A stretch of 64,000 nt of DNA from an uncultured Johnsonella sp. (GCA_900766185.1 CAAFUL010000085.1:124001-188000); one strand, 5' to 3'; counted from the first letter of the stretch, positions 1 through 9,785 are shown. The notes: generated by a model from the letters alone, not told the origin. Translations and numbers: made by a program.

Positions 1-185
1 TCCGAGTCTTTTTACCTGTGAAAATCATAAGTCGATCTGTACACCTGTTATATAAAAGGGCACTCGTTTTATAAAGTTATTTACAAAATATAATTAAATA
101 GTTTTTATTGGAAAATAAATCGGGTTTTATTTAGAAAAAAGCCTAAAATGTTTCAATAATAATACACAAAAAAGCTTTTTTATTA

Positions 186-214
186 TTGGCAATTACTGGA
201 TATATTGCTATAAT
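186..214 (+). promoter_or_regulatory. Promoter of the pyruvate oxidoreductase gene
   Basis: TTGGCA at 186-191 and TATAAT at 209-214 are separated by exactly 17 bases, and TGC directly before the -10 makes it an extended -10 site. It lies about 58 bases upstream of the nifJ start, in an AT-rich leader with no other gene. This is a near-consensus sigma-A type promoter, as expected for a highly expressed fermentation gene. Confidence 0.75.
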
Positions 215-271
215 TAATATGAAGCTTTTTTGTTTTAATTTTAAACATAATAAAGTAGGAGGATATTATTT

Positions 272-3200
272 ATGGTAAAAAGAAGTATGAAGACCATGGA
301 TGGTAATCAAGCGGCTGCTCACGCATCTTATGCTTTTACAGATGTTGCTGCGATCTATCCGATTACGCCTTCATCAAATATGGCAGAGCACACTGATTCG
401 TGGTCTGCTGAAGGTCGTAAGAATTTATTCGGACAACCTGTTCAAGTTACAGAGATGCAATCAGAGGCAGGTGCTGCAGGTGCGGTACACGGTTCATTGA
501 CTGCCGGTGCACTTACAACAACATATACGGCATCACAAGGTTTGTTGCTTATGATTCCGAACCTTTACAAAATAGCGGGTGAGCTGCTTCCGGGAGTGTT
601 TAATGTGTCAGCGAGAACTGTAGCTACACACGCACTCAGTATATTCGGAGATCATTCTGATGTGTATGCCTGCAGACAGACAGGCTGTGCTATGCTTTGT
701 TCATCATCCGTGCAGGAAGTTATGGACTTGACACCTATATCACACTTATCAGCAATAAGCGGAAGAGTTCCGTTTATCAACTTTTTTGACGGTTTCAGAA
801 CCTCACATGAGATTCAAAAGATTGAAATGTGGGATTATGAGGACTTAAGGGATCTGGTTGATTTGGATGCTGTAGATGCATTCAGAAAAAGAGCATTGAA
901 TCCAAACAATCCTGTAGCTAAGGGTTCAGCACAAAACCCGGATATATTCTTCCAGGCAAGAGAAGCCTGCAACAAGTACTATGAAGTGCTTCCTGAAATA
1001 GTACAAGGATATATGGACAAAATCAACGCAAAAATAGGAACCGATTATAAATTATTTAACTATTACGGTGCTGCGGATGCAGAGCATATAATAGTTGCTA
1101 TGGGTTCCGTAAACGACACTATTGAAGAAACTATAGACTACCTTGCAAATAAGGGTGTTAAAGTCGGACTTATAAAGGTAAGACTTTACAGACCGTTTGC
1201 CAAGGAAGCTTTTGTAGCAGCTATACCTGATACTGTTAAGCATATTTCAGTACTTGACAGAACCAAGGAGCCGGGAGCTATAGGAGAGCCTCTTTACCTT
1301 GATGTAATAGCTGCATTAAGAGGAACCAAATTCCAGAATATTAATATAATGAGCGGAAGATACGGTTTAAGCTCTAAGGATACCACTCCCGCACAAATAG
1401 TTGCAGTATATGAAAATACTGAAAAACAAAGATTTACAGTAGGTATCAAGGATGATGTTACACATCTTTCATTAGAGATAGGAAAGCCTCTTATCACAAC
1501 TCCTAAGGGAACTGTAAACTGTAAATTCTGGGGACTTGGAGCTGACGGTACTGTAGGAGCTAATAAAAACTCCATTAAGATCATAGGTGACAATACGGAC
1601 ATGTACGCTCAGGCATACTTTGACTATGACTCAAAGAAATCAGGCGGTATCACCATGTCTCACTTAAGATTCGGACATAAGCCTATCAAGTCTACTTACT
1701 TGATTCGTAAAGCCGACTTTGTAGCCTGCCACAATCCGTCATACATGCATAAGTATAACATGGTTCAGGAACTTGTAGATGGCGGAACCTTCCTTCTCAA
1801 CTGTTCATGGTCAAAAGATGAGATAGCAGATCATCTTCCGGGACAGGTTAAGAAGTATATGGCTGAGCATGACATAAAGTTCTATATAATTGACGGTGTT
1901 AAGATAGGTCTTGCAACCGGAATGGGTGCAACCCGTATCAATACTATATTGCAGTCAGCATTCTTCAAACTTGCCAACATTATACCTGAGGCTGAGGCTA
2001 TAGAGCTTATGAAGAAGGCAGCTGCAAAGACCTACGGTAAAAAGGGTGAAGAGATCGTAAAGAAGAACTGGGCAGCTATAGATGCAGGTGCACAGGAGAT
2101 AGTAAAGGTAGATGTTCCTAAAGAATGGCTTAACTGCGAAGATGAAGGTCTTAGCCGTGAAGTTGTTATAGAAGGAAGAAATGAAGTTACAAGATTTGTT
2201 AATGACATTCAGACCGCTGTAAATGCACAAGAGGGTAACAACCTTCCTGTATCAGCCTTCCTTGACTATGTAGACGGTACTACCCCAAGCGGAACTGCTG
2301 CATATGAAAAGAGAGGTATAGCCGTATCGGTACCTGAGTGGAACAGCGACAACTGTATCCAATGCGGTTTCTGCTCATATGTATGCCCTCATTCAGCTAT
2401 AAGACTTTTTGCAATGACCGATAACGAGGTCAATAATGCACCTGAAGGACTCAGTAATGTAGGACTTAACGGTATGCCTGATTACAAGTTCTCGGTTATA
2501 GTATCACAGATGGACTGCACCGGCTGTTCTTCATGTGCTAATGTATGCCCTGGTAAGAAGGGTGAAAAGGCACTTGTTATGAAGAGTTATGATGAGCAGG
2601 TTGAAAAGCAGAAATACTACGACTATGCGGTTAAATTACCTGAAAAGACGGAAGTTATTGCTAAGTTTAAGGAAAGTACAGTAAAGGGCTCTCAATTCAA
2701 GAAACCTTTACTTGAGTTCTCAGGAGCTTGTGCAGGCTGTGGAGAGACACCTTATGCAAGACTTATTACACAGCTTTTCGGAGACAGAATGTACATAGCT
2801 AACGCTACAGGTTGTTCTTCAATCTGGGGTAACTCTTCTCCTTCAACTCCTTATACAACCAACGCACAGGGCAGAGGTCCGGCTTGGTCAAACTCACTTT
2901 TTGAGGACAATGCGGAGTTTGGTTACGGTATGTTCCTTGCAAACAGAGCTATAAGAGACGGATTAAAGCTTAAAGTTGAAAGACTCCTTGAGGCTTCAGT
3001 AAGCCCTGAGCTTAATGCGGCATGTCAGGAATACCTTGATACCTTCTTGCAAAGTTCAACCAATACAAAGGCAAGTGATGAGCTTATCGAGCTGCTTAAA
3101 GGTGTAGATAATGAAGATGCGAAGGCTTTACTTAATGACGCTCCGTTACTTTCAAAGAAGAGCCAGTGGATCTTCGGTGGAGACGGTTGGGCTTATGATA

Positions 3201-3799
3201 TAGGCTTTGGCGGTCTTGACCATGTACTTGCAAGCGGACAGGATATAAATGTCTTCGTATTTGATACCGAGGTTTATTCCAATACCGGAGGACAGTCATC
3301 AAAATCAACCAATACCGGTGCTGTAGCACAGTTTGCTGCAAGCGGTAAGGAAGTTAAGAAAAAGGATCTTGCAAGTATTGCAATGAGCTACGGTTATGTA
3401 TATGTTGCTCAGGTAGCTATGGGAGCTGATTACAATCAGACCTTAAAGGCTATACTTGAGGCTGAGGCATATCCGGGACCATCTCTTATCATCGGCTATG
3501 CTCCATGTATAGCACATGGTATCAAGAAGGGTATGGGAGCTTCTCAGGAAGAAGAAAAGATTGCTGTTGAGTCAGGTTACTGGCATAACTTCAGATACAA
3601 TCCTAATGCGGAAAAGAAATTCACTCTTGACTCCAAGCCACCAAAGAGAGAATTCAGAGAGTTCATCGAAGGTGAGGTAAGATACACCGCATTACAGCTT
3701 AAGAATCCTGAAAGAGCCGAAGAACTCTTTAAGAGAAATGAAGAGAATGCAAAGGCAAGACTTGAGTATCTTGAGAAATTAGTTACATTATATTCATAA
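272..3799 (+). CDS. nifJ: Pyruvate:ferredoxin (flavodoxin) oxidoreductase, single-chain
   Basis: Cytoplasmic enzyme that oxidises pyruvate with CoA to acetyl-CoA and CO2 and passes electrons to ferredoxin, the main pyruvate exit in fermenting anaerobes. The 1175-residue chain matches the usual length of the one-chain enzyme and has its domain order: N-terminal pyrimidine-binding and CoA-side domains, gamma domain (about 415-630), a two-cluster ferredoxin domain with Cys runs from C695 (CIQCGFC) and C749 (CTGCSSC), then the TPP domain with C820/C823 of the third cluster and the GDG motif at 970-972. ATG at 272 follows AGGAGG at 257-262. It has its own promoter and terminator, so it is probably monocistronic. 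No key residue appears missing. Confidence 0.98.
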   Translation: MVKRSMKTMDGNQAAAHASYAFTDVAAIYPITPSSNMAEHTDSWSAEGRKNLFGQPVQVTEMQSEAGAAGAVHGSLTAGALTTTYTASQGLLLMIPNLYKIAGELLPGVFNVSARTVATHALSIFGDHSDVYACRQTGCAMLCSSSVQEVMDLTPISHLSAISGRVPFINFFDGFRTSHEIQKIEMWDYEDLRDLVDLDAVDAFRKRALNPNNPVAKGSAQNPDIFFQAREACNKYYEVLPEIVQGYMDKINAKIGTDYKLFNYYGAADAEHIIVAMGSVNDTIEETIDYLANKGVKVGLIKVRLYRPFAKEAFVAAIPDTVKHISVLDRTKEPGAIGEPLYLDVIAALRGTKFQNINIMSGRYGLSSKDTTPAQIVAVYENTEKQRFTVGIKDDVTHLSLEIGKPLITTPKGTVNCKFWGLGADGTVGANKNSIKIIGDNTDMYAQAYFDYDSKKSGGITMSHLRFGHKPIKSTYLIRKADFVACHNPSYMHKYNMVQELVDGGTFLLNCSWSKDEIADHLPGQVKKYMAEHDIKFYIIDGVKIGLATGMGATRINTILQSAFFKLANIIPEAEAIELMKKAAAKTYGKKGEEIVKKNWAAIDAGAQEIVKVDVPKEWLNCEDEGLSREVVIEGRNEVTRFVNDIQTAVNAQEGNNLPVSAFLDYVDGTTPSGTAAYEKRGIAVSVPEWNSDNCIQCGFCSYVCPHSAIRLFAMTDNEVNNAPEGLSNVGLNGMPDYKFSVIVSQMDCTGCSSCANVCPGKKGEKALVMKSYDEQVEKQKYYDYAVKLPEKTEVIAKFKESTVKGSQFKKPLLEFSGACAGCGETPYARLITQLFGDRMYIANATGCSSIWGNSSPSTPYTTNAQGRGPAWSNSLFEDNAEFGYGMFLANRAIRDGLKLKVERLLEASVSPELNAACQEYLDTFLQSSTNTKASDELIELLKGVDNEDAKALLNDAPLLSKKSQWIFGGDGWAYDIGFGGLDHVLASGQDINVFVFDTEVYSNTGGQSSKSTNTGAVAQFAASGKEVKKKDLASIAMSYGYVYVAQVAMGADYNQTLKAILEAEAYPGPSLIIGYAPCIAHGIKKGMGASQEEEKIAVESGYWHNFRYNPNAEKKFTLDSKPPKREFREFIEGEVRYTALQLKNPERAEELFKRNEENAKARLEYLEKLVTLYS

Positions 3800-3840
3800 A
3801 ATACTTTCATTGTATAAAGTAATCAATTAGTATATAATAA

Positions 3841-3883
3841 AGGCTGTTATACTGTTTATAAAACGGTATAGCAGCCTGTTTTT
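3841..3883 (+). terminator. Rho-independent terminator of nifJ
   Basis: A long hairpin, about 17 base pairs with two or three G-T wobbles around a short ATA loop (left arm starts AGGCTGTTATAC, right arm ends GTATAGCAGCCT), is followed by a run of Ts. It sits 41 bases after the nifJ stop. Confidence 0.85.
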
Positions 3884-4005
3884 ATCGCAGGGGCTGTGTA
3901 AGGAAACTATCGCATTGCGGCAAACACCGCTAACAATCAAGTACGGAGCCAAAGCCTGCCTACTTGACTAAACTATAGAAACATTATATAGAAAGAAGTT
4001 TAACT
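3884..4005. other. GC-richer intergenic stretch with a small inverted repeat
   Basis: About 120 bases between the nifJ terminator and the ATP-grasp gene. The part from 3888 to 3972 is visibly richer in G and C than the other intergenic regions and carries TCAAGTA and TACTTGA as inverted arms near 3939 and 3960. I see no clear promoter or reading frame. It may be a remnant of a repeat or insertion element, but no second copy was noticed in the window. Confidence 0.3.
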
Positions 4006-4983
4006 ATGAAGAGTATACTTGTAACCGCCATAGGCTCATTTGCGGCTGATATAATAATAAAAAAATTAAAAGACTTATCGTATAGAGTTGTGGGCTGCGA
4101 TATATACAGCAAAGAATTGATAGTGGATGCCTACAATGTGGATGAATTTTATAAAGTTTCACCGGCAGCCGATGTAAAAGAATATTTGGAAGATATTATT
4201 GATATTTGCAAAAATGAAAATATAGACTATATACTTCCCTTTATAGATATAGAGGTGGATGTATTCAATACACACAGACATATATTTGAAAAGCTTGGGG
4301 TAAAACTGCTTATTGCAGAAAAACATTGCATAGATATATGCAGGGATAAGTTAAGAACTTATGAGCAACTTTCAGGAGACAAGGAAATTAAACTTATAAA
4401 CAGCTATACAAAAGAATATATAGATAAACAAATAGAAGATGACAACTTTCGTTATCATTTATTGGTAAAGCCTTTGGACGGAAGAAGCAGTGAGGGTCTA
4501 AGAAGAATAAACAGTAAATATGATTGGTATGCCTTTATAAATTCGGAAGATACTGACAGGTATGTAATGCAGGATTTTATCAAGGGCGAGGTAATTACTG
4601 CAGATATAGTAAGGGATAAGTATAAAAACAGCGTTGCAGTTTTAAGAAAAGAGCTGATAAGAACCAAGAACGGTGCCGGACTTTCGGTATATGTCTATGA
4701 GGATAAGAAGCTTGAAAAAACTGTAAAACATATAGCAGATAAACTTGATGTACTTGGTTGTGTAAATATGGAATTTATAAAAACAGATGAAGATGAATAT
4801 TATTTCCTTGAGTGCAATCCGAGATTTTCAGGAGGTGTGGAGTTTTCACATATTGCAGGCTATAATTTTCTTAAAAACCATATCTTGGCAATACTTGACA
4901 GAGAGATAGAAGGTTTTATATTTAATAAAGCTATGTATATAGCAAGGAAATATGAGGAGTTTATAACAAAGACAGAAAGTTAG
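4006..4983 (+). CDS. ATP-grasp domain protein (carbamoyl-phosphate-synthase-like ligase)
   Basis: A 325-residue ATP-grasp enzyme. Such enzymes join a carboxylate to an amine or similar nucleophile through an acylphosphate; the substrate here is unknown. The N-terminus (ILVTAIGSFAADIIIKKL) looks like the pre-ATP-grasp Rossmann half seen in PylC and CarB-like proteins. The middle has the ATP-binding Lys-rich strand (LLVKPLDGRSSEG), and the metal-binding signature ECNPRFSGG starts at E269. The ribosome site is weak (GAAAGAAG). It is followed 21 bases later by the zinc-finger gene and then polA, so the three may be cotranscribed, but polA gives no hint about the substrate. No peptide-synthesis or cell-wall partner is adjacent. 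Confidence 0.8.
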   Translation: MKSILVTAIGSFAADIIIKKLKDLSYRVVGCDIYSKELIVDAYNVDEFYKVSPAADVKEYLEDIIDICKNENIDYILPFIDIEVDVFNTHRHIFEKLGVKLLIAEKHCIDICRDKLRTYEQLSGDKEIKLINSYTKEYIDKQIEDDNFRYHLLVKPLDGRSSEGLRRINSKYDWYAFINSEDTDRYVMQDFIKGEVITADIVRDKYKNSVAVLRKELIRTKNGAGLSVYVYEDKKLEKTVKHIADKLDVLGCVNMEFIKTDEDEYYFLECNPRFSGGVEFSHIAGYNFLKNHILAILDREIEGFIFNKAMYIARKYEEFITKTES

Positions 4984-5004
4984 ATTAAAAGGTGGTGGGC
5001 TTTT

Positions 5005-5355
5005 TTGCTGAATAATACCGAGGACAGTTGTAAGGTTAACCTAAAAAGAGTAATACCTTTTATAAAGTCCGAATTAAAAGATGATGAAGTGGAAGAGTTT
5101 TTAGAGCATATAAATGAGTGTGAAACTTGTAAAGAAGAGCTGGAGCTTTATTATATTATAGAAACTAAACTTAAAGAGGCGGAAACTGAGGATAAGGGCA
5201 TATATCTGCCTTCACTTAAAGATTTTATAATTAATGAATATAAAAGGGTGTATTTGACGACAGCACTTAAGGTTACTTACTATGCGGTCAATACATTAGT
5301 GATACTGGCTGCAATATTTACTTTGCTTTTGCAGCTTCGTGTATGGATATATTAA
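5005..5355 (+). CDS. Small zf-HC2 (anti-sigma-like) membrane protein
   Basis: A 116-residue protein with a putative zinc-binding motif H35-x3-C39-x2-C42, with C9 as a possible fourth ligand. This is the pattern of the zf-HC2/ZAS domain of anti-sigma factors. A hydrophobic segment near residues 92-113 should anchor it in the membrane with the zinc domain in the cytoplasm. The start is TTG at 5005, supported by GGTGGTGGG at 4991-4999. Family members usually bind an ECF sigma factor encoded next to them, but none is present here: the neighbours are the ATP-grasp gene and polA. Its role is therefore open. The coding end overlaps only the rejected GTG start of polA. Confidence 0.7.
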   Translation: MLNNTEDSCKVNLKRVIPFIKSELKDDEVEEFLEHINECETCKEELELYYIIETKLKEAETEDKGIYLPSLKDFIINEYKRVYLTTALKVTYYAVNTLVILAAIFTLLLQLRVWIY

Positions 5356-5365
5356 GGGGGGATCT

Positions 5366-7993
5366 ATGTCAAAACTTGTTTTAATTGACGGAATGAGTAT
5401 ATTAAACAGAGCATTTTATGCACTGCCGATACTAAGCAATGCCAAAGGAGTGTATACCAATGCGGTATACGGTTTTCTAAATATTATGTTTAAGGTTTTG
5501 GATGAGGAGAATGCCGACTATCTTGCGGTTGCCTTTGACTTATCAAAACCTACTTTTAGGCATGAAGCCTATGAGCTCTACAAAGCAAACAGAAAAACCA
5601 TGCCTGAGGAACTTAGGGTGCAAATACCTCTTATTAAAGAAGTACTTGAAAGTATGAATATAAAGATACTAAGCAAAGAGGGATTTGAGGCGGATGATAT
5701 AATAGGTACTATAGCAAAGAAATATAAGGATGCCACAGAAGTTCGTGTCATATCAGGAGACAGAGACTTACTTCAGCTTGCAGAAGATAAAATAAAAATA
5801 AGAATACCCAAGACCGTCAAGGGCAGTACACAAATTTATGACTACTTTCCGGAAGATGTAAAAAGGGATTACAGTGTAAGTCCCAAGGAGTTTATAGATG
5901 TAAAAGCGCTGATGGGAGATTCTTCCGATAATGTGCCGGGAGTTGCCGGTATAGGTGAAAAGACGGCTACCGCACTTATAGCAGAGTATCATAGTCTTGA
6001 CAACCTTTATGCAAATCTTGAGAACCTTAAACCAAGGGCTGCCAAGCTTTTGACTGAGGGCAAAGATGATGCATATTTTTCAAAAATGCTTGTTACAATT
6101 AATTGTGAAGTTCCCATTGAAGTATCCCTTGAAGATATGAAGGGTGATGAGCTTTATAATGCCGAAAGCCTTGAAATGATGAAAACACTGGAGTTTAAGA
6201 CTCTGATAAAAAGATTTGAGGCAGCCGGAATAAAATCAAAAGAAAACTTTGAATTTAACATAGTTAATATAGATGATGTAAAAGAGCTTGATAAAATCAA
6301 AACTTCACAGATGGCTCTTGAGCTTATATATGATGATAATAAAAGCCCGAAACAGCTTATAGCCCTTAGTGTATGTGCAGATAAGGATAAGGTGCATTAC
6401 ATTTACATAAAGGATGAAAACTTTGAAGAGGCTGTAAAAAAATGGTTTAATAAAGTTATAGATAAGAAGGTTCTTTATGTAAGGGAATTAAAATCCTTAG
6501 TTAAGTATCTTGGCTTGGAAACTAATAAAAATATCAATGACTTGGCTATTGCAGCCTATCTTAACAATCCTCTCAAGGGAAGTTACGAGGTTTTTGATAT
6601 GGCAAGAGAATACCTTGATATAAATCTTGACTCCTATAAGGATGTGTTGGCAAAAAGAAGTCCTAAAGAGGCTTTAGAATCCGGAGATGAAAAGTTTATT
6701 TCACTCCTTTGTTCCTATGCCTGTGTATTGTACCATGTAAAGGAGAGTATACTTGCAAAGACTGAGGAACTGGGTATGGAAGCTTTGTATACCGATATAG
6801 AACTTCCGCTTGTATATTCACTTGCCTCTATGGAGCTTAAGGGTATAGGTATAGATAAAGAAAAATTAGAAGCCTATGCGGATGAACTTGAAAGCTATAT
6901 AAAGGATATAGAAAAAGAGATATATAAAGAAGCCGGAGTGGAGTTTAATATTAATTCCCCCAAGCAGCTTGGAGAGATTCTTTTTGAAAAAATGGGAATA
7001 AAGGGCGGTAAAAAGACTAAAACCGGTTATTCTACCGCAGCGGATGTACTTGAAAAGCTGGCACCTGAATACAGTATAGTAGGTAAAATACTAAAATACC
7101 GCCAATTTGCAAAACTTCATTCTACTTATGCCTTAGGGCTTGCTAATTATATAGATGAGGACGGCAGGATACACGGAAGTTTTAATCAGACCATAACGGC
7201 TACCGGAAGGCTGTCATCCACAGACCCCAACTTACAAAACATTCCCATAAGAACGGAAATGGGCAGCCGTATAAGGGATATATTTGTGCCAAGAGAAGGC
7301 TATGTATTCGTAGATGCGGATTATTCTCAAATAGAGTTAAGAGTACTTGCTTCCATGTCCGATGATGAAAAACTTATAGAAAGCTATAAAAAAAGTGAGG
7401 ATATACATGCAATTACCGCTTCGGAGGTGTTTCATGTACCTCTTGATAAAGTAGATGCTACACTTAGAAGAAATGCCAAGGCTGTAAACTTCGGAGTAGT
7501 TTACGGAATATCCGCTTTCGGACTCTCGGAGGGACTCAGTATTTCAAGAAAAGAAGCCTTGGAATACATTAATAACTATTTTAAAAGCTACCCCAAGGTA
7601 AAAGAATTTCTTGACCGACAGGTAAAAGAAGCTAAGGAAAAGGGTTATGTAAGAACCTTGTATAACAGAATAAGACCTATACCAGAGATCAAAAGTTCCA
7701 ATTTTATGCAAAGAGCTTTCGGAGACAGAGTCGCTATGAACTCTCCCATACAGGGAACAGCTGCGGATATCATGAAGAAGGCTATGCTTGATGTGGATAA
7801 GGCGTTAAAAAAGTATGGCGACCTAGCTTATATAGTTTTGCAGGTACATGATGAGCTTTTGATAGAAGTTAAGGAAGAAAAAGCCGAAGAGGTAAGAAAA
7901 CTGGTAGAAAAGACCATGAAAGCCGCTTGTAAACTTGCAGTGGAGCTTGAAGTTGAAGCCCACATAGGAAGCACATGGCTAAGTGCCAAATAA
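5366..7993 (+). CDS. polA: DNA polymerase I
   Basis: Repair polymerase that removes RNA primers and fills gaps. The 875 residues hold an N-terminal 5'-3' exonuclease (about 1-290, starting SKLVLIDGMSILNRAF), a degenerate 3'-5' exonuclease domain (about 300-470) and the polymerase domain. Motif A is DYSQIELR with catalytic D652, motif B is RRNAKAVNFGVVYG, and motif C is VHDE with D829. The Asp-x-Glu pair expected at the start of the proofreading domain is absent (MALELIYDD there), so proofreading is probably inactive, as in many Gram-positive PolA proteins. ATG at 5366 is chosen because AAGGGGGG lies at 5354-5361; an in-frame GTG at 5339 has no such support. coaE follows at once. Confidence 0.97.
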   Translation: MSKLVLIDGMSILNRAFYALPILSNAKGVYTNAVYGFLNIMFKVLDEENADYLAVAFDLSKPTFRHEAYELYKANRKTMPEELRVQIPLIKEVLESMNIKILSKEGFEADDIIGTIAKKYKDATEVRVISGDRDLLQLAEDKIKIRIPKTVKGSTQIYDYFPEDVKRDYSVSPKEFIDVKALMGDSSDNVPGVAGIGEKTATALIAEYHSLDNLYANLENLKPRAAKLLTEGKDDAYFSKMLVTINCEVPIEVSLEDMKGDELYNAESLEMMKTLEFKTLIKRFEAAGIKSKENFEFNIVNIDDVKELDKIKTSQMALELIYDDNKSPKQLIALSVCADKDKVHYIYIKDENFEEAVKKWFNKVIDKKVLYVRELKSLVKYLGLETNKNINDLAIAAYLNNPLKGSYEVFDMAREYLDINLDSYKDVLAKRSPKEALESGDEKFISLLCSYACVLYHVKESILAKTEELGMEALYTDIELPLVYSLASMELKGIGIDKEKLEAYADELESYIKDIEKEIYKEAGVEFNINSPKQLGEILFEKMGIKGGKKTKTGYSTAADVLEKLAPEYSIVGKILKYRQFAKLHSTYALGLANYIDEDGRIHGSFNQTITATGRLSSTDPNLQNIPIRTEMGSRIRDIFVPREGYVFVDADYSQIELRVLASMSDDEKLIESYKKSEDIHAITASEVFHVPLDKVDATLRRNAKAVNFGVVYGISAFGLSEGLSISRKEALEYINNYFKSYPKVKEFLDRQVKEAKEKGYVRTLYNRIRPIPEIKSSNFMQRAFGDRVAMNSPIQGTAADIMKKAMLDVDKALKKYGDLAYIVLQVHDELLIEVKEEKAEEVRKLVEKTMKAACKLAVELEVEAHIGSTWLSAK

Positions 7994-8001
7994 GAGGTAA
8001 T

Positions 8002-8610
8002 ATGGTTATTGGGATTTTTGGAGGAATAGGATCAGGTAAAAGTCTTGTTCTCGATATACTAAAAAATGATTATGCAGCCTATGTAATAGAGGCGGATAAA
8101 AAAGCACATGAACTTTATGAAATAGGAGAAGATACCTACAAAGAGCTTGTAGAGCTTTGCTCTAATAAGATACTTGATTCAAATAAGAGTATTAACAGAA
8201 AGGTTTTAGCCGATTTACTTTATAATGATAAGAAACTTTTGGCTAAGGTAAACTCGATAGTCCATCCCAGAGTGTGGGAGAGGATAGAAAAAGAAGCCTT
8301 GGAAAAACAAAAGGAGTTTAGCTATGTGGTAGTTGAGGCTGCTATATTGCCGGATAAAAAATACGATATCTATGATGAAACATGGTACATATACAGTGAT
8401 GAAGCTACCAGAAGGAAAAGACTTAAGGAATCAAGAGCCTACAGTGATAAGCAAATAGATATTATTATAGAAAAGCAGGCAAGTGAAGAGGAATATTGTC
8501 GCTTTGCCGACAGGGTGATAGAGAATAATTCAAGCCCTGAGCAGTTAAAGTACAGAATAGCTATGGCAATGGAAGATATTGTTGAGAAGAAAAAGTCACA
8601 TCTACTTTAG
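8002..8610 (+). CDS. coaE: Dephospho-CoA kinase
   Basis: Last step of coenzyme A synthesis: ATP-dependent phosphorylation of the 3'-hydroxyl of dephospho-CoA in the cytoplasm. The protein is 202 residues, normal for the family. The P-loop GGIGSGKS is at residues 7-14, and the early Asp-Lys-Lys-Ala-His strand (EADKKAHEL) and VHPRVW segment fit CoaE. The start at 8002 follows AGAGGT and lies 8 bases after the polA stop, so the two genes are probably one transcript; polA-coaE is a common clostridial pairing. An upstream in-frame ATG at 7975, inside polA, would add nine residues before the P-loop strand and is less likely. Confidence 0.93.
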   Translation: MVIGIFGGIGSGKSLVLDILKNDYAAYVIEADKKAHELYEIGEDTYKELVELCSNKILDSNKSINRKVLADLLYNDKKLLAKVNSIVHPRVWERIEKEALEKQKEFSYVVVEAAILPDKKYDIYDETWYIYSDEATRRKRLKESRAYSDKQIDIIIEKQASEEEYCRFADRVIENNSSPEQLKYRIAMAMEDIVEKKKSHLL

Positions 8611-8928
8611 ATCATAGCTAATTTATGATATCACAGCAGACTTATCATTTGCAGTAGTATTTAATATATACTAATGCGTTGACATATTGATATTTAACAT
8701 ATATTCTATGTCTCTATCATAACCTGAAAGGTCAAGAGCATAGTTGAAATTAGAACTATTATTAATGTGCCGAACCACTAGTGCACCATTGAAATTGAAC
8801 TAATATCAGCAATAGTAGAGTAAGTTTCAACTTTCTATTGACAAAGTAGTAATAAGACCGGATATCAATGATACACTAGCAAAATTGTTATAATAATCAA
8901 TTATATTTATAGGAAAAGAGGTAGTATT
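8611..8928. other. Intergenic region without a recognisable gene
   Basis: 318 bases between coaE and the MBL-fold gene. There is no reading frame with a ribosome site. TTGACA at 8838-8843 has no good -10 at 17 bases, while TATAAT at 8889-8894 has only a weak -35 (CAATGA) before it; one of these probably drives the MBL gene. Two imperfect repeats of a TTGAAATT-type word (near 8741 and 8789) are visible. No clear terminator for coaE was found. Confidence 0.4.
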
Positions 8929-9726
8929 TTGCCAAGATTTGCAAGTATAGCCAGTGGCAGCAGCGGTAATTCGATATATTTCGGATCGGATAACACCCAT
9001 ATATTGATAGATGCCGGCATAAGCAATAAACGAATAGAAGAGGGACTTAAAAACCTCGGACTTAAGGTAAGCGATCTTTCGGGAGTATTTATAACTCACG
9101 AACACAGTGACCATATTCAAGGTCTTAAGACACTTACTAAAAAATATCAAATACCCATATATGCAACAAAGGGAACACTGGATTATATAAAGAAAAAGAA
9201 GATTATAGAAGGCTATGAGGAGCTTTGCAATATAATAGCTGCCGATACCGAATTCTCAGTAGCCGATATTAATGCCAAGGTATTTAAGATATCCCATGAC
9301 GCAAGTGAACCTGTAGGTTTCAGATTAAGCACAGCCGGTAAATCAGTTGCAGTGGCTACAGATATGGGAGTGTATGACGAATATATAGTAGATAACTTAC
9401 AGGACTTGGATGCTATAATGCTTGAAGCAAACCATGACATAAGGATGCTTGAAGTAGGTCCTTACCCTTACCATCTAAAAAGAAGAATACTTGGCAATAA
9501 GGGGCATCTTTGCAATGAAAATGCCGGAAAACTGCTGGCAAGGATCTTACATGATAAGATAAAGCATATATTCCTCGGACACTTAAGCAAAGAAAATAAC
9601 TATCCTTCATTGGCATACGAGACCGTAAAAGTAGAAATAGATGAGGCGGATGTAGAGTATAGGGGAAGTGATTTTAGGATAGATGTGGCAAAAAGAGATG
9701 CCATGTCGGAAGTGGTTTTGTTGTAG
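8929..9726 (+). CDS. MBL-fold metallo-hydrolase of the YycJ/WalJ type
   Basis: A 265-residue metallo-beta-lactamase-fold hydrolase. The N-terminus (RFASIASGSSGNSIYFG) is typical of the YycJ/WalJ subgroup, linked in Gram-positives to nucleic-acid handling and cell-wall homeostasis. The metal site HEHSDH is at residues 57-62, with further ligands likely in ISHDASEPVGF, VATDMG and the late FLGHLSKENN segment. The start is TTG at 8929 with AGAGG at 8917-8921. In Bacillus this gene sits by the WalRK kinase genes, but no two-component genes are here. A strong terminator follows. The exact substrate cannot be told. Confidence 0.85.
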   Translation: MPRFASIASGSSGNSIYFGSDNTHILIDAGISNKRIEEGLKNLGLKVSDLSGVFITHEHSDHIQGLKTLTKKYQIPIYATKGTLDYIKKKKIIEGYEELCNIIAADTEFSVADINAKVFKISHDASEPVGFRLSTAGKSVAVATDMGVYDEYIVDNLQDLDAIMLEANHDIRMLEVGPYPYHLKRRILGNKGHLCNENAGKLLARILHDKIKHIFLGHLSKENNYPSLAYETVKVEIDEADVEYRGSDFRIDVAKRDAMSEVVLL

Positions 9727-9785
9727 TTGTAAATACACGGTTAGAATCAATAATTATAGGCAAATGTTAAATTAATAAATACTGT

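Noticed and set aside
1294..1602. Antisense ORFs inside nifJ and the other large genes
   Set aside because: They are shadows of strongly biased coding frames, with no ribosome sites and no family resemblance.
5339..5365. Upstream GTG start for polA
   Set aside because: It lies inside the zinc-finger gene with no ribosome site, while ATG 5366 has a strong one and gives the usual N-terminus.
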